Shown here: positions 33,121 through 42,895 of the stretch, in pieces
Layout: each line of letters opens with the position of its first letter
How positions within the stretch are numbered: the first letter of the stretch is position 1
From: Parasutterella muris
Lineage (GTDB): Bacteria; Pseudomonadota; Gammaproteobacteria; Burkholderiales; Burkholderiaceae_F
DNA length: 44,748 nucleotides
Assembly: GCF_009767915.1 (NCBI RefSeq)
Contig: NZ_WSRP01000022.1
Span: forward strand, 1 to 44,748
Reading direction: 5' to 3'
Program-made: the position numbers and the translations under genes
The notes under the pieces: generated by a model
Told to the model about the DNA's origin: nothing
What the model saw: only the letters and a program-made list of their open reading frames with translations
Database searches by the model: none

Positions 33121-34962
33121 CTAGTTAATGATGATATTTTCATCCGGGAAGACTTTCTCGGAATAGCATCTGCCGGAGAAGAGCCCAATCATCACCGACA
33201 GCAAGCCTACACGCCCTAAAAACATGGCGCAGCATAAGAGCGCCTTACTTTCCCAGCAAAGATTCGGCGTAAGTCCAAGAGAAGAACCGACTGTGCAAAT
33301 TGCAGAAATCACTTCAAAAATAATAGCTTGAGATGAATGCTCAGGCTCAAGCAACATAAGTGAAAAAACAAAGAACAGGATTGCCAAAACGGATGACGAT
33401 GCAACAGCATAAGCACGCATGACACAGTCATGTGGGATAGTTCGATTAAATGCACTTGTGTTGCGGCTTCCAAAAATCAAACTCTTAAGATTTAATAAAA
33501 GCACTGCGATCGTATTTACTTTAACGCCACCAGCCATTGATTGTGATGAGCCTCCTATCCACATAAGGACGCAAATCATAAGGATAGTCGCTGAATGGAA
33601 ATCGGCCGGATTTACCGAAGCAAAGCCAGTAGTTCGAGGCAGAATCGAGTTAAATAACGATTGAACAAGCTTTGAGAAGAATGGAAGATCTTTCAGTACT
33701 CCGTTGAATTCTAAAATAAAGAAAAGAAATGCCCCTGTTGCTGTTAGGACCGCAGAGAGGATTAGGACTAGCTTGGTATTAAGATCAAACCTCGTTTTCG
33801 TCTCGTCCTGAAAAGATAATCCAATCTTCTGTTTCACGGCTGCAACGAGTTTGTCTTTTAAATTAATCAGGATCGGAAAACCAATAGATCCCATGAACAT
33901 CAAAAAACAAATCACTAAGTAAAAAAACTGACTCCCATTCATCAGAACCGGATTACTCAGGCCGTCTTTCACATTTGAAAAACCTGCATTACAAAAGGCA
34001 GACATCGCATGAAAAGCAGCAAATACGCCTCTTTCATAATTTGAAGAAAAGAGAACAGCAGGTACCGACCAATAGATAAGGACTGCGCCGATCGCTTCAA
34101 TCATCAATGTAAGCCCAAGTATATAAAGTAGGGTTGGGAGCAAAGCATCCATGGTTTTTGAGTAAACCATGTCTTTGATCAGTAGCTGGTTGTAGATAGA
34201 AGTCTGACCGGCATAGAAGATCGCAAAAACACTGGTAAACGTAATCAGTCCTAACCCTCCGATTTGAATAAGGCAGGAAAGTATTAGGAGCCCAAAGTTT
34301 GTAAAGACTTGCGAGATATCAGCGGGTGAAAGTCCTGTCACACACACCGCACTTGTCGAAATAAATAGGGCATCTATCAGGTCAAGCGGTTCTCTTGTAC
34401 TTTTTGGGAGCATCAGTAAGAAAGTGCCTGAAGCAATCACCACAAGGAAACTTGAAGCGAGGATGAGCGTCGGATTTAAGCGATAACTTTGAGCGGCATC
34501 CAGGGCCTTTGCACTAAGAAAAATAATGGAATAGCCGGCTAGTGATACAAAGAGAAAAGTATTGGCCTGAAGGTAATGAAAAGGCGAAGGAAGAGGCGGT
34601 AGGAAATGGACCGCTGCATTAATCAGTATGAGGAAGTTAACGAGCCATTTCAGAACACCGGCCTTCTTCACATATGTGTCATAACTAAAAATGTAGCCAA
34701 GAAGAATGTTCAACGTAAAAAGGCATAAGACGCAATGCAGAGCAGCCAGAATCCAATCAGAAACATCTCCCGAATTTATTCCAAAAAAGAAAGCAATTCC
34801 AATGAGGCAAAACAGCGACGACAGTGTTGTGATCACTGAAAAAAATAAATCTAGTTTCGCAAGCCGATACGACAGGTCCTTAGATTTATGAACCGAAGAG
34901 TTTTTCTGCTTCCAAATAGCCCTCTTGATGGACTTTTCCAAATGAGACAAATGCTTTGGCAT
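33121..34962 (-). CDS. ktrB: KtrB/TrkH-family potassium uptake channel
   Basis: I place the start at the ATG at 34962 (MPKHLSHLEKS); the frame can extend to a TTG at 34998. The protein has about 610 residues, longer than usual KtrB (about 450), because of a 150-residue N-terminal extension with several extra hydrophobic segments before the channel core. The core has four pore repeats, including STSAVCVTGLSP, MSAFCNAGFSN, PRTTGFASV and VISAICTVGSSLGLT, the positions where selectivity-filter glycines occur. Partner of the adjacent ktrA. Divergent from the hybrid kinase at 35184. Confidence 0.9.
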   Translation of the reverse strand: MPKHLSHLEKSIKRAIWKQKNSSVHKSKDLSYRLAKLDLFFSVITTLSSLFCLIGIAFFFGINSGDVSDWILAALHCVLCLFTLNILLGYIFSYDTYVKKAGVLKWLVNFLILINAAVHFLPPLPSPFHYLQANTFLFVSLAGYSIIFLSAKALDAAQSYRLNPTLILASSFLVVIASGTFLLMLPKSTREPLDLIDALFISTSAVCVTGLSPADISQVFTNFGLLILSCLIQIGGLGLITFTSVFAIFYAGQTSIYNQLLIKDMVYSKTMDALLPTLLYILGLTLMIEAIGAVLIYWSVPAVLFSSNYERGVFAAFHAMSAFCNAGFSNVKDGLSNPVLMNGSQFFYLVICFLMFMGSIGFPILINLKDKLVAAVKQKIGLSFQDETKTRFDLNTKLVLILSAVLTATGAFLFFILEFNGVLKDLPFFSKLVQSLFNSILPRTTGFASVNPADFHSATILMICVLMWIGGSSQSMAGGVKVNTIAVLLLNLKSLIFGSRNTSAFNRTIPHDCVMRAYAVASSSVLAILFFVFSLMLLEPEHSSQAIIFEVISAICTVGSSLGLTPNLCWESKALLCCAMFLGRVGLLSVMIGLFSGRCYSEKVFPDENIIIN

Positions 34963-35183
34963 ATACGCCGAATCACGTAGAGATGATTCCCATATCAAAT
35001 TAAATCCGATTTATCTTAAAGACACATAGAGCTGTCCTCTGAGGAGAAATCTCAGACTGAGCATTAGAGAGATAAGCGAAGTAGCTGAGGTAAAAATAGG
35101 AGAAGTTGTATGAAGAGGTCGTCAATCTGAACTAAAATAACGAAATGCATAGAAATACGAACCCCTGGCAGTTGATCTGAATT

Positions 35184-37778
35184 ATGCCGACAAAGAGAAT
35201 AATCAACGCGAGAAATCGTGCGGTCGTACTTGGCAGCGTTGTCGCACTCTATGTTTTGACGACCGTCTTCTTCCTCCTGCGTGTGAATCAATACACTCAA
35301 GATATCTACGATTATCCCTATACAGTTTCCTCACAGGCGCGAATTATGCAGAGTCGCCTGTATGACTTCAGAAGTATTTTGCCGGTTGTGTTCGCATCGA
35401 CAGATTTAGCTCCGGAGGATATCGAAAGCACATTGGAATCTCAGGAAGCACTTCAGAAAAACAGCATTAAGATCATTGAAAAAAAATACAGAGGTGGTTC
35501 TGAAGAATTAAGCAATTTAAAGGAAGCGTTATCCAGCCTACAGGCAAAGCGTCGTGAGCTGATCGAGATGACACGACAGGATCCGACTGTCGTAAACATC
35601 ATTACCCGCTATAGCCAGATCGTAGAACCGGCCTTTGTCCGCCTTGACGACGCACTTGACATCATTGCGGATGGGGCAGATAAACGAGGGCAGGAAATTC
35701 ATGAGCATGCAGATAAAATTATCGTATATATCGTTGTTTTTACTATTGTTTTCGGTCTATTCCTGATTTTCTTTATTTACAGCGAGACCAATGAAGTCAC
35801 TAGGTGGAATAAACGAATCCTGCAGAGGGAAAAGCTTCTTAATCTTCTGTGCGCTAGCGTGAACGACGTCTATATCATCTTCACTCGCACAGGTGAACCT
35901 GAATTTGTCAGCGCTAACACCAAGGCAATTCTCGGTATTAACCACACCAACATCCTAAAAGATAAGAATCTTTTTTTTCAGATGCTGAATGATAAAGATA
36001 ACGAGTGGCTCCAAAAGTGCCTAACCGACTCTGCTGCTTCATCTTTTGCTCCACGTACGGTTGAACTACGCGGCAGCTCCAGATCCTACAAACTGCATGT
36101 CTATCCGATGAGAGCGGGAGAATCCAGCTGGTTTGTCGTGTCGCTTGTAGATGAAACAGAACAAATTCAGTACCAGAGGACATTGGGCGACGCTCTTCAG
36201 TCTGCACAAAATGCCAGCCGCGCAAAGAGCCAATTTCTTTCGCATATGTCGCATGAGATTCGTACGCCCATGAATGCGATCATTGGTATGACGACAATCG
36301 CACTTGCTAAACTCGACAATAAGGAAAGAGTCAGAGACTGTCTGACAAAAACCATGCAGGCGTCCAGGCATCTGCTTGGACTCATTAATGACATCCTTGA
36401 TATGTCTAAGATCGAAAGCAATAAACTTGTGCTGTCTCAGGAGCCGTTCAATCTAAAGGATGCAATTCACAATCTAATGAATCTTGTTGACCCTCAAGCC
36501 AAGAGCAAAGGTGTGAATTTTGAGGTCACTATGAGCGGAGTCAAGCATGAGTCTTTTGTTGGAGATGCTCTTCGAACGAATCAAATTCTGATCAACATTC
36601 TCGCCAATGCCATTAAATTTACTCCAGAAGGCGGCAGTGTTCGTATGAGAATGTTCGAGAAAGCTACGAGTCCTAGCCGTGTTCGTTTAAAATTCGAAAT
36701 TTCTGATACCGGTATCGGAATGGATGAAGAATTTCTTCAGCGAGCATTCCTTCCGTTTGAGCAGGCTTCTGGCGATATCAGTAAGAAGTTCGGAGGATCC
36801 GGCTTAGGGCTTGCCATCACCTATAACCTTGTCAGTCTTATGGGAGGGACGATTTTCGCAAAAAGCGAACTTGGTAAAGGTTCAACTTTTACCGTAGATA
36901 TTCCTTTCGGATTAACTGATGAATCGGCTGAACATGACGAGGGGCTGAGAGAGTTAAAAGCGCTTGTTGTTGATGACGATAAAGATACCTGTGAACACGC
37001 GTGTCTGCTTTTAGGCCAGCTTGGACAAAAGACTGAGTTTGCATTGAGCGGCAGAGAAGGAATCGAAAAGATCAAACAGTCTCTGGAAGAAGGAGACCCG
37101 TTTGACGTCTGCTTCCTTGATTGGAAGATGCCGGAAATGGACGGAGAGGAAACTGCCTGTAAGATTCGAGAAATCGTCGGACCTGAAACTCTCATCATCA
37201 TTATCAGTGCTTATGATTGGTCACCAATTGAAAAGAGAGCGAGAGAAGCCGGAGTTAACGGATTTATCGCTAAACCTTTCTTCACATCTTCCTTCTATGA
37301 CTGCCTGAAGGCAAACGACGTTAATAGAAAAAATGAAACTGAAAAGCAGGCAACGCAGCCCGCGCATCATCCGACCATAAAAAAACGTATTCTGCTGGCA
37401 GAAGACAACGTCTTTAATGCTGAAGTTGCAGAAGAGTTTCTGGATATGGCTGGCTATGAGGTTGAAGTTCAGACAAATGGGAAAAAAGCGTTTGAAGCTT
37501 TTGAGCAGCGTCCTACCGGGTACTATGATTTGATCTTTATGGATATTCAGATGCCGGAAATGAACGGACTGGAAGCTACAAGGAAAATACGTCAACTCGA
37601 TAGAAAAGACGCAAAAGAGATTCCAATCGTCGCCATGACCGCCAATGCGTTCTCTGAAGATGTTTCAATATCTTTGGAAGCCGGTATGAATGATCATATT
37701 TCCAAGCCGCTGGAACTCAAAAGGCTCTATCAGGTATTGGGAAAATATTTGGGAACTGATCCAAAAAATAAAGAATAG
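35184..37778 (+). CDS. Hybrid sensor histidine kinase with two receiver domains
   Basis: An 864-residue inner-membrane protein. Helices at about 13-33 and 178-198 enclose a mostly helical periplasmic sensor of about 145 residues. A PAS-like region follows (about 217-325), then the dimerisation domain with His357 (FLSHMSHEIRTPMNAIIG), the ATPase domain (NILANAIKFTPEGG; DTGIGMDEEF; GGSGLGLAI), and two receivers: one with its Asp in CFLDWKMPEMDG, the second with its Asp in IFMDIQMPEMNG. There is no histidine phosphotransfer domain, so an external one may be used. Divergent from ktrBA; not adjacent to a DNA-binding regulator, so the output is unknown. Confidence 0.93.
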   Translation: MPTKRIINARNRAVVLGSVVALYVLTTVFFLLRVNQYTQDIYDYPYTVSSQARIMQSRLYDFRSILPVVFASTDLAPEDIESTLESQEALQKNSIKIIEKKYRGGSEELSNLKEALSSLQAKRRELIEMTRQDPTVVNIITRYSQIVEPAFVRLDDALDIIADGADKRGQEIHEHADKIIVYIVVFTIVFGLFLIFFIYSETNEVTRWNKRILQREKLLNLLCASVNDVYIIFTRTGEPEFVSANTKAILGINHTNILKDKNLFFQMLNDKDNEWLQKCLTDSAASSFAPRTVELRGSSRSYKLHVYPMRAGESSWFVVSLVDETEQIQYQRTLGDALQSAQNASRAKSQFLSHMSHEIRTPMNAIIGMTTIALAKLDNKERVRDCLTKTMQASRHLLGLINDILDMSKIESNKLVLSQEPFNLKDAIHNLMNLVDPQAKSKGVNFEVTMSGVKHESFVGDALRTNQILINILANAIKFTPEGGSVRMRMFEKATSPSRVRLKFEISDTGIGMDEEFLQRAFLPFEQASGDISKKFGGSGLGLAITYNLVSLMGGTIFAKSELGKGSTFTVDIPFGLTDESAEHDEGLRELKALVVDDDKDTCEHACLLLGQLGQKTEFALSGREGIEKIKQSLEEGDPFDVCFLDWKMPEMDGEETACKIREIVGPETLIIIISAYDWSPIEKRAREAGVNGFIAKPFFTSSFYDCLKANDVNRKNETEKQATQPAHHPTIKKRILLAEDNVFNAEVAEEFLDMAGYEVEVQTNGKKAFEAFEQRPTGYYDLIFMDIQMPEMNGLEATRKIRQLDRKDAKEIPIVAMTANAFSEDVSISLEAGMNDHISKPLELKRLYQVLGKYLGTDPKNKE

Positions 37779-37788
37779 AAGTGTTTTT

Positions 37789-37813
37789 GAGGCTTCTGCT
37801 AGGCAGAAACCTC
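37789..37813. terminator. Hairpin between converging genes
   Basis: GAGGCTTCTGC/GCAGAAACCTC with one mismatch and a short loop, in the 48-nt gap between the hybrid kinase stop and the end of the minus-strand metal ATPase operon. No T tract on either side, but placement suggests a shared terminator. Confidence 0.5.
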
Positions 37814-37826
37814 ATTCAGACAGGAG

Positions 37827-38276
37827 CTACCGAAGCATATTCTTTCGATAGCGATAAGTATGAAGTGCGGCAAGGGCAACAAAGACCGCTCCTGCCGCAG
37901 TGTGGAGTTTGAATCCTTTGAATGCGAGAGCTGCTAATGAGGTTAAACCGCATACCAGCATACCCTTGTTTTCAAAAAGTCTCATCTCTTTGCTGCGCAG
38001 CATTTTCTTCGTCCTATGAGACAGAGTCGGCAGCGGTTTTGCATGAGGAACAACCTCATTAAAAACATGTGCTAAACCCCTTCTTTCAAAAGTGTGGGGA
38101 TCATACTCAAGCAAAACAGAACCAGTAATCTGGTTCACGTCAGCCTTACGGACACCTTCAAGAGTTTTAAGCTCTTCCAACATCCGTTCAGCTGTTTTTA
38201 AATTCTTAAGAGCCGGGACGCGAAGACGCATGCGTCCCTTAGTATCGCTCACAATAAAATTATTCAAGCGCTTCAT
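37827..38276 (-). CDS. Small HMA-like membrane protein linked to the metal ATPase
   Basis: I place the start at the ATG at 38276 (MKRLNNFIVSDTKGRMRLRVPAL), 149 residues; longer frames only reproduce ATPase coding sequence in another frame. The N-terminal half resembles a heavy-metal-associated ferredoxin-like fold without the CxxC metal site (RMRLRVPALKN, GVRKADVNQITGSVLLEYD). The C-terminal third is hydrophobic (LVCGLTSLAALAFKG; GAVFVALAALHTY). It overlaps the end of the ATPase gene by 17 nt. Similar small HMA-fold proteins accompany this ATPase type; the function is not established. Confidence 0.75.
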   Translation of the reverse strand: MKRLNNFIVSDTKGRMRLRVPALKNLKTAERMLEELKTLEGVRKADVNQITGSVLLEYDPHTFERRGLAHVFNEVVPHAKPLPTLSHRTKKMLRSKEMRLFENKGMLVCGLTSLAALAFKGFKLHTAAGAVFVALAALHTYRYRKNMLR

Positions 38277-40380
38277 CGCTATACTCCAATTCCAGAATTT
38301 CTTCCTGATCGTATTTTTCAGCCAACTTCGGCTGCTGTGCGTTCCATGCGACGCCGAGCGTTGTGACATTGTGCAGAACAGCTCCGGTCGCAGGCATAAT
38401 CAGCCCTAAAAGGCCGCCGGCCAGGTATGTCGAATTCAGTCCGATCGTAATCTGGAAGTTTTCTTCGATTCGCCGATAAGTCTTTTGTCCGAGCTCAATC
38501 GCCACGGGAAGCTGCGTCAAGTCAGAGTTCAGTAAGACAACCGAAGCGACTTCTTTTGCCAGATCCGCCCCGTCAGAAAGCGTTACACCGACAGTTGCCG
38601 CTGAGAGTGCAGGAGAATCATTAATGCCGTCTCCGATCATTAAGACCTTTCTTCCTTCATTTTCCATTCTGCGGACAATGTCGGACTTCCCTGTCGGAAG
38701 AACCTGCGAGAAATATTTCGTAATACCAAGACGACGCGCAACGTTCGCTGCTGTCCTCGGACCGTCTCCGGTAATCATCGCGATATTATTGATACCCAGA
38801 AGTTTCAGATTTTGAATGACATCTTTCGTTTCAGGCCGAATCGGATCCTCGACGCCAATCAAACCGCTTAACGTGCAGCCGACCACAAAATAAAGAACTG
38901 AATGCCCTTTCGAGGCAATTCTGTCGATCTCAGGCTGAGCAAAAGAACAATCCACGCCCTCATCATCCTCCACAAAATGACGCGAGCCGATCAGCAGTCT
39001 TTCTCCGTGCAGTTTAGATGCGATACCATGGCCGACAATGTATTCGACTTCGGCATGTTCTTCTTCATGCTGCAAGTGTCTTTCCGCTGCGGCGCGAACA
39101 ACAGCGCGAGCCACAGGGTGCGGGAAATGTTCTTCCAAGCATGCCGCCATGCGCAGAATTTCTTTTTCGGACCATTTCGAATCCAAAGGTACAACGCACG
39201 ACACTTTCGGAGAAGAAACCGTCAGAGTGCCGGTCTTATCAAATACCACCGTGTCAACCTGAGCTAAGGCTTCAAGATACTTACCTCCCTTGATCAAAAT
39301 CTTGTGGTTTGCCGCTTCCTTCATCGCGCTGAGAAATGCGATCGGTGTTGCCAGTTTCAGCGCGCATGAGTAATCAACCATCAGGACGGCAGCAACCTTA
39401 GCCAAGTTTCTTGTCACCGCGCCAACGACTCCAGCCAGTAAGAAGCTATAGGGCACGATCGTATCCGCAAGCCGCATAGCTTTTGCCTCAATTCCTGCCT
39501 TTGTCTTCTCACTGTTTTCAATAAATTCGACGATCTTATTAAGACGGCTTTCAGAGCCGATTGCGGTAGGTCTGATTAAAAGTTCGCCCTCTTCCACTGT
39601 TGTACCGGCAAATACAACGTTCCCAGCTGTGCGGTGTACCGGAAGCGGCTCACCAGTCATGGAAACCTGATTCACCATACCGTCCCCGCCAACTACTTCA
39701 CCGTCAGCCGCGATAGCGCTGCCCGCTCTGACTACAAGAATGTCGTATTTCGTTAAAGAGGAGAACGGAACTTCGAAATCTTCACCGTCTTTGCGGATCC
39801 ATACTGTGTCAACATTAACTGCCAAGGACTCGGTTAGATTTTCCATCGTCTTGCGCCGCGTCCACTCTTCAAGGCTTTCACCCAAGCCGAGAAGCAGAGC
39901 AGTTGTTGCCGCAGTTTTGAAATCCCTCATCACTAACGCGATCGCGACAGAACTTAGATCTAAAACTTCAACAGTGATCTTGCCTCTGAAGAGCTGTTTA
40001 AACCCGTCAAAAAAGATATCTTTCGTTCCGGAAATAAACATCCCAAGCCGCAAAGGAAACGGCAGGAAAGAACCGAAAAGCAGTCTTAATGAAGGCCAAA
40101 ACGTCACATCCGAGATGACACTTGTACCCGTCGGAATCGTTTTAGGCATTGTACGAACTTCGTACTCGCTGTCGGACAAGACATGCTCAACAGCCTTGAG
40201 CGCCTTATGTCCGAAAAAGACAACAAGAACGCTCCCTGTCCTCGGATTAACTTCTACACCCTCAACATTCGGGATGACCTCAATTCTGTCCGCGATTAAA
40301 TTGCCGGCATCAAAGCCGAACTTAAAGTCGGAACGAAAACGGGCCCTTCTCCGAGTTTGAGAAACAATTTTGAACCCCAT
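38260..40380 (-). CDS. P1B-type heavy-metal-transporting ATPase with atypical metal motif
   Basis: A 706-residue P-type ATPase. N-terminus: a degenerate HMA-like domain without CxxC (about 20-75). Core: actuator TGE (MTGEPLP, 241-244), the phosphorylated Asp381 (VVFDKTGT), the nucleotide-domain HP motif (EEHFPHPVARA) and GDGINDSPAL. The transmembrane metal motif is DYSCALKLATP (336-346), with Ser-Cys-Ala in place of CPC or SPC, so it is not a standard Cu or Zn/Cd exporter and the metal is unknown. A strong Shine-Dalgarno (GGAGG) precedes the ATG. In one operon with a short acidic protein upstream and a small HMA-like protein downstream. Confidence 0.93.
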   Translation of the reverse strand: MGFKIVSQTRRRARFRSDFKFGFDAGNLIADRIEVIPNVEGVEVNPRTGSVLVVFFGHKALKAVEHVLSDSEYEVRTMPKTIPTGTSVISDVTFWPSLRLLFGSFLPFPLRLGMFISGTKDIFFDGFKQLFRGKITVEVLDLSSVAIALVMRDFKTAATTALLLGLGESLEEWTRRKTMENLTESLAVNVDTVWIRKDGEDFEVPFSSLTKYDILVVRAGSAIAADGEVVGGDGMVNQVSMTGEPLPVHRTAGNVVFAGTTVEEGELLIRPTAIGSESRLNKIVEFIENSEKTKAGIEAKAMRLADTIVPYSFLLAGVVGAVTRNLAKVAAVLMVDYSCALKLATPIAFLSAMKEAANHKILIKGGKYLEALAQVDTVVFDKTGTLTVSSPKVSCVVPLDSKWSEKEILRMAACLEEHFPHPVARAVVRAAAERHLQHEEEHAEVEYIVGHGIASKLHGERLLIGSRHFVEDDEGVDCSFAQPEIDRIASKGHSVLYFVVGCTLSGLIGVEDPIRPETKDVIQNLKLLGINNIAMITGDGPRTAANVARRLGITKYFSQVLPTGKSDIVRRMENEGRKVLMIGDGINDSPALSAATVGVTLSDGADLAKEVASVVLLNSDLTQLPVAIELGQKTYRRIEENFQITIGLNSTYLAGGLLGLIMPATGAVLHNVTTLGVAWNAQQPKLAEKYDQEEILELEYSDEALE

Positions 40381-40415
40381 AGTAATAACCTCCAGCCTAT
40401 TGAGGCCGAAGAACC

Positions 40416-40688
40416 TTACTCTTTATCGATGACTTTAACGTCAGAGGTATCGGGTTTATTCTTCGACTCTTTACGGTCTTCGTACTGCTCCTTCGCTTCT
40501 GCCGCCAAATCCTCACAATCTTCTTTAATCGATTCCGCTTTTTCTACGAGCATGTCTTTGATGTCATAGCCGTAGGAAAGAATTTTTGTTGTATGGGGGC
40601 GCAGAGAACCGCGCTGAATCAGAGATGCACCAAAGGCACCGAGAATTGTTCCGGCTACTACACCCCAAAGAATGTTTTTGTCGCTCAT
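40416..40688 (-). CDS. Short membrane-anchored protein (DUF6110-like), first gene of the ATPase operon
   Basis: A 90-residue protein with an N-terminal glycine/alanine-rich membrane segment (WGVVAGTILGAFGASLI) followed by a charged helical tail rich in Glu, Lys and Asp (AESIKEDCEDLAAEAKEQYE). GGAG precedes the ATG by six bases. Resembles small YtxH- or DUF6110-type proteins found beside P1B ATPases. Function unknown; an accessory or stress role is inferred from the operon. Confidence 0.7.
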   Translation of the reverse strand: MSDKNILWGVVAGTILGAFGASLIQRGSLRPHTTKILSYGYDIKDMLVEKAESIKEDCEDLAAEAKEQYEDRKESKNKPDTSDVKVIDKE

Positions 40689-40870
40689 TTATTGCTCCGA
40701 ATCAGAAATAATCGCCTCATTTTAACCTAGTAGAATTACCTATATGATGATATACGGACACGTATTTAAGGATGCTTACAAACAATATTACCCTTTTCTT
40801 TCTCAACTTGAGCAAGAGAACTAATAGTTTTATGTTATAGCTCTCCGTTATATTTGACCTGCACCCGTAT

Positions 40871-41800
40871 CTAGTTTCCGGCACTTTCAAAAAGACAACT
40901 TTTAAGGTTCGAGGAGAATATTTCAATCAATTCCAGAAGAACCGGATCTTTTCTTGAATAATTACGCCAGCTTAGGTTTACCGGATAGTTTGGAAATCGG
41001 ATCGGCGGTTCGAGCAGCTTGAGCGCAGAAAATTTCGTTATAGCCGCAGCGGCGTGACGAGGAATGGTTGTCAGGGCATTCGTGCCTGTTAATAAAGCAG
41101 GGATTGCACTGAAATGAGACGTAGAAACCAGCACACGCCTTTTCTTTCCAAGCGACGAGAGGATTTCGTCCACAAGACCGTAGTAACCTCCGCTGGACAC
41201 CAAAATATGGCCCCGATCAACATAAGTCTCCAAATTCCAGTCGGCTGTACCGAATGTATTCGGATCGATCAGGCATCCATAATTTCCGCTTCCGACCTCT
41301 ACAGAACAGACACTGTCGCTTCGTGTGCCGCCGCTCGTCACAGCGAGATCTATCGATCGGGAAAGCAGCATCTCCTCCACTAAAACTGAATTGGTTTGAA
41401 CAAATCTCAATCGAGTACAAGTCGGAATGCGTTTGGCGAGTTCGACCATGTCAGACCCCATCGCCAGCTCGAAATCATCGGACATTCCAATCGTGATCGT
41501 CCTGCCGTTGAAAAGCCCCGAGCGGCTTGAAAAAAGTTCAAAGGTTTGCGAGAAACGCTCCAGCATCTCACGAAGTGTTGGATAGAGCTGATTCGCAAAT
41601 AAAGTCGGCGTCAATCCTCTTCCGTTTCGAACGAACAATGGATCGCTGTAGAGCGTTCTTAACTTCGCCAGAGAAGCGGAAACGGCTGACTGAGTTTGAT
41701 TAAGCCGTAGTCCGGCTCTTGTTGCACTTTTTTCTTCATATACAGCAACAAAGACTCTGACTAAATTTAAATCAATTGAATCGATATTAATCTCGTTCAT
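40871..41800 (-). CDS. LysR-family transcriptional regulator of the nitrilase operon
   Basis: The ATG at 41800 ([17 protein letters not shown]) gives 309 residues and a normal LysR start; an in-frame start at 41830 is possible. The helix-turn-helix is about residues 10-65 ([38 protein letters not shown]), in the style of NodD/SyrM-like regulators, followed by the effector-binding domain. It is divergent from the nitrilase gene with a dyad between them, the standard LysR arrangement for control of the divergent operon by a pathway compound. Confidence 0.93.
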   Translation of the reverse strand: MNEINIDSIDLNLVRVFVAVYEEKSATRAGLRLNQTQSAVSASLAKLRTLYSDPLFVRNGRGLTPTLFANQLYPTLREMLERFSQTFELFSSRSGLFNGRTITIGMSDDFELAMGSDMVELAKRIPTCTRLRFVQTNSVLVEEMLLSRSIDLAVTSGGTRSDSVCSVEVGSGNYGCLIDPNTFGTADWNLETYVDRGHILVSSGGYYGLVDEILSSLGKKRRVLVSTSHFSAIPALLTGTNALTTIPRHAAAAITKFSALKLLEPPIRFPNYPVNLSWRNYSRKDPVLLELIEIFSSNLKSCLFESAGN

Positions 41801-41836
41801 ATCTCTTATTTCTCCTCGCCGTATTCGCAAGTCAGC

Positions 41837-41855
41837 TTAAGTCAGAAAATCTTAA
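41837..41855. promoter_or_regulatory. LysR-type dyad between regulator and nitrilase
   Basis: TTAAG/CTTAA arms with a 9-nt centre in the 93-bp divergent intergenic region. Spacing fits a LysR operator (T-N11-A type). The regulator target is inferred from position. Confidence 0.5.
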
Positions 41856-41893
41856 CTGTAGCCCTCATCCATCTAATTCTAAAGGAGAAAATC

Positions 41894-42841
41894 ATGAGCA
41901 AACATATAGTTGCGGCGCTTCAAATCGGAAGTGATCTTATCGAAGGAAAAGCCAAGACATTAGAAAAAATCATGTCTTACGAACAGGCAATCATTGATTC
42001 GAAAGCTGAACTTGTCGTGATGCCCGAGGCTCTTCTCGGCGGATATCCGAAAGGAGAAATCTTTGGTGCATATCTAGGGTACCGATTGCCTGAAGGACGT
42101 GCCGACTTTGCCGCCTACTACGAAAACGCCATTGACGTTCCCGGGCCTGAATGCGAGGAACTCGCCGCTCTTTCTGCTCGCACTGGAGCTTCCTTAGTCG
42201 TCGGATGCATTGAGAAGACTCCCCATGCTCTTTACTGCTCCGCGCTCTTCTTCGACCCCGAAAGCGGACTTGCCGCTAAACACAGAAAGCTTCTTCCAAC
42301 CGCATCTGAGCGACTCGTTTGGGGCATGGGAGACGGGTCCACACTTCCGGTTGTGCAGACAAAAGCCGGCAAAGTCGGCGCCTGCATCTGCTGGGAAAAT
42401 CATATGCCGCTGCTTCGCTCCTACATGTATGCCAAAGGAGTAGAGGTTTACTGCGCTCCGACGGTCGACTGCCGCGATCAGTGGCAGCACTCAATGAAAC
42501 ACATCGCGCATGAGGGGCGCTGCTTTGTGGTAACCGCTGTCCAGTACCTACCGTCTCCGGAAGCCTTAGGCAAAACCGTTCCACACTGGAAGGACGATGA
42601 AGAACTGATGCGCGGCGGCTCCGTCATCGTTGACCCGATGGGGCAGGTACTTGCCGGACCTCTATATCACAAAGAAGGTTTGGTCAGTGCTGAGATCGAT
42701 CTCGAGGACATCGTCAAAGCAAAGTATGACATGGATGTTTCCGGTCACTACGCCCGTCCCGACGTGTTCTCTCTGCATGTAGATACAAGACCAAAAAAAA
42801 CCGTTGTTGAGACCGTCGTCACTGAAGTGATCTCTAAATAA
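41894..42841 (+). CDS. Nitrilase-superfamily C-N hydrolase
   Basis: A 315-residue cytosolic enzyme with the Glu-Lys-Cys triad: Glu45 ([14 protein letters not shown]), Lys132 (KHRKLLPT) and Cys166 ([12 protein letters not shown]). The motifs [11 protein letters not shown] and CWENHMP match true nitrilases (branch 1, aliphatic/aromatic nitrilases) rather than amidases or Nit/Fhit proteins. It would hydrolyse an organic nitrile to a carboxylate and ammonia. A strong AAGGAG Shine-Dalgarno precedes the ATG. Followed by a carboxylate-type transporter and divergent from a LysR regulator, forming a small catabolic module. Substrate unknown. Confidence 0.92.
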   Translation: MSKHIVAALQIGSDLIEGKAKTLEKIMSYEQAIIDSKAELVVMPEALLGGYPKGEIFGAYLGYRLPEGRADFAAYYENAIDVPGPECEELAALSARTGASLVVGCIEKTPHALYCSALFFDPESGLAAKHRKLLPTASERLVWGMGDGSTLPVVQTKAGKVGACICWENHMPLLRSYMYAKGVEVYCAPTVDCRDQWQHSMKHIAHEGRCFVVTAVQYLPSPEALGKTVPHWKDDEELMRGGSVIVDPMGQVLAGPLYHKEGLVSAEIDLEDIVKAKYDMDVSGHYARPDVFSLHVDTRPKKTVVETVVTEVISK

Positions 42842-42855
42842 CAAACCTCATGTTC

Positions 42856-42876
42856 GGGCACGTCTCAGACGTGCCC
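42856..42876 (+). other. Intercistronic hairpin between nitrilase and transporter
   Basis: Perfect 9-bp stem GGGCACGTC/GACGTGCCC with a TCA loop, followed by ATTTTCT, 15 bases after the nitrilase stop. Could partially terminate or protect the mRNA before the transporter gene. Confidence 0.55.
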
Positions 42877-42895
42877 ATTTTCTCAGGAGACAAAT

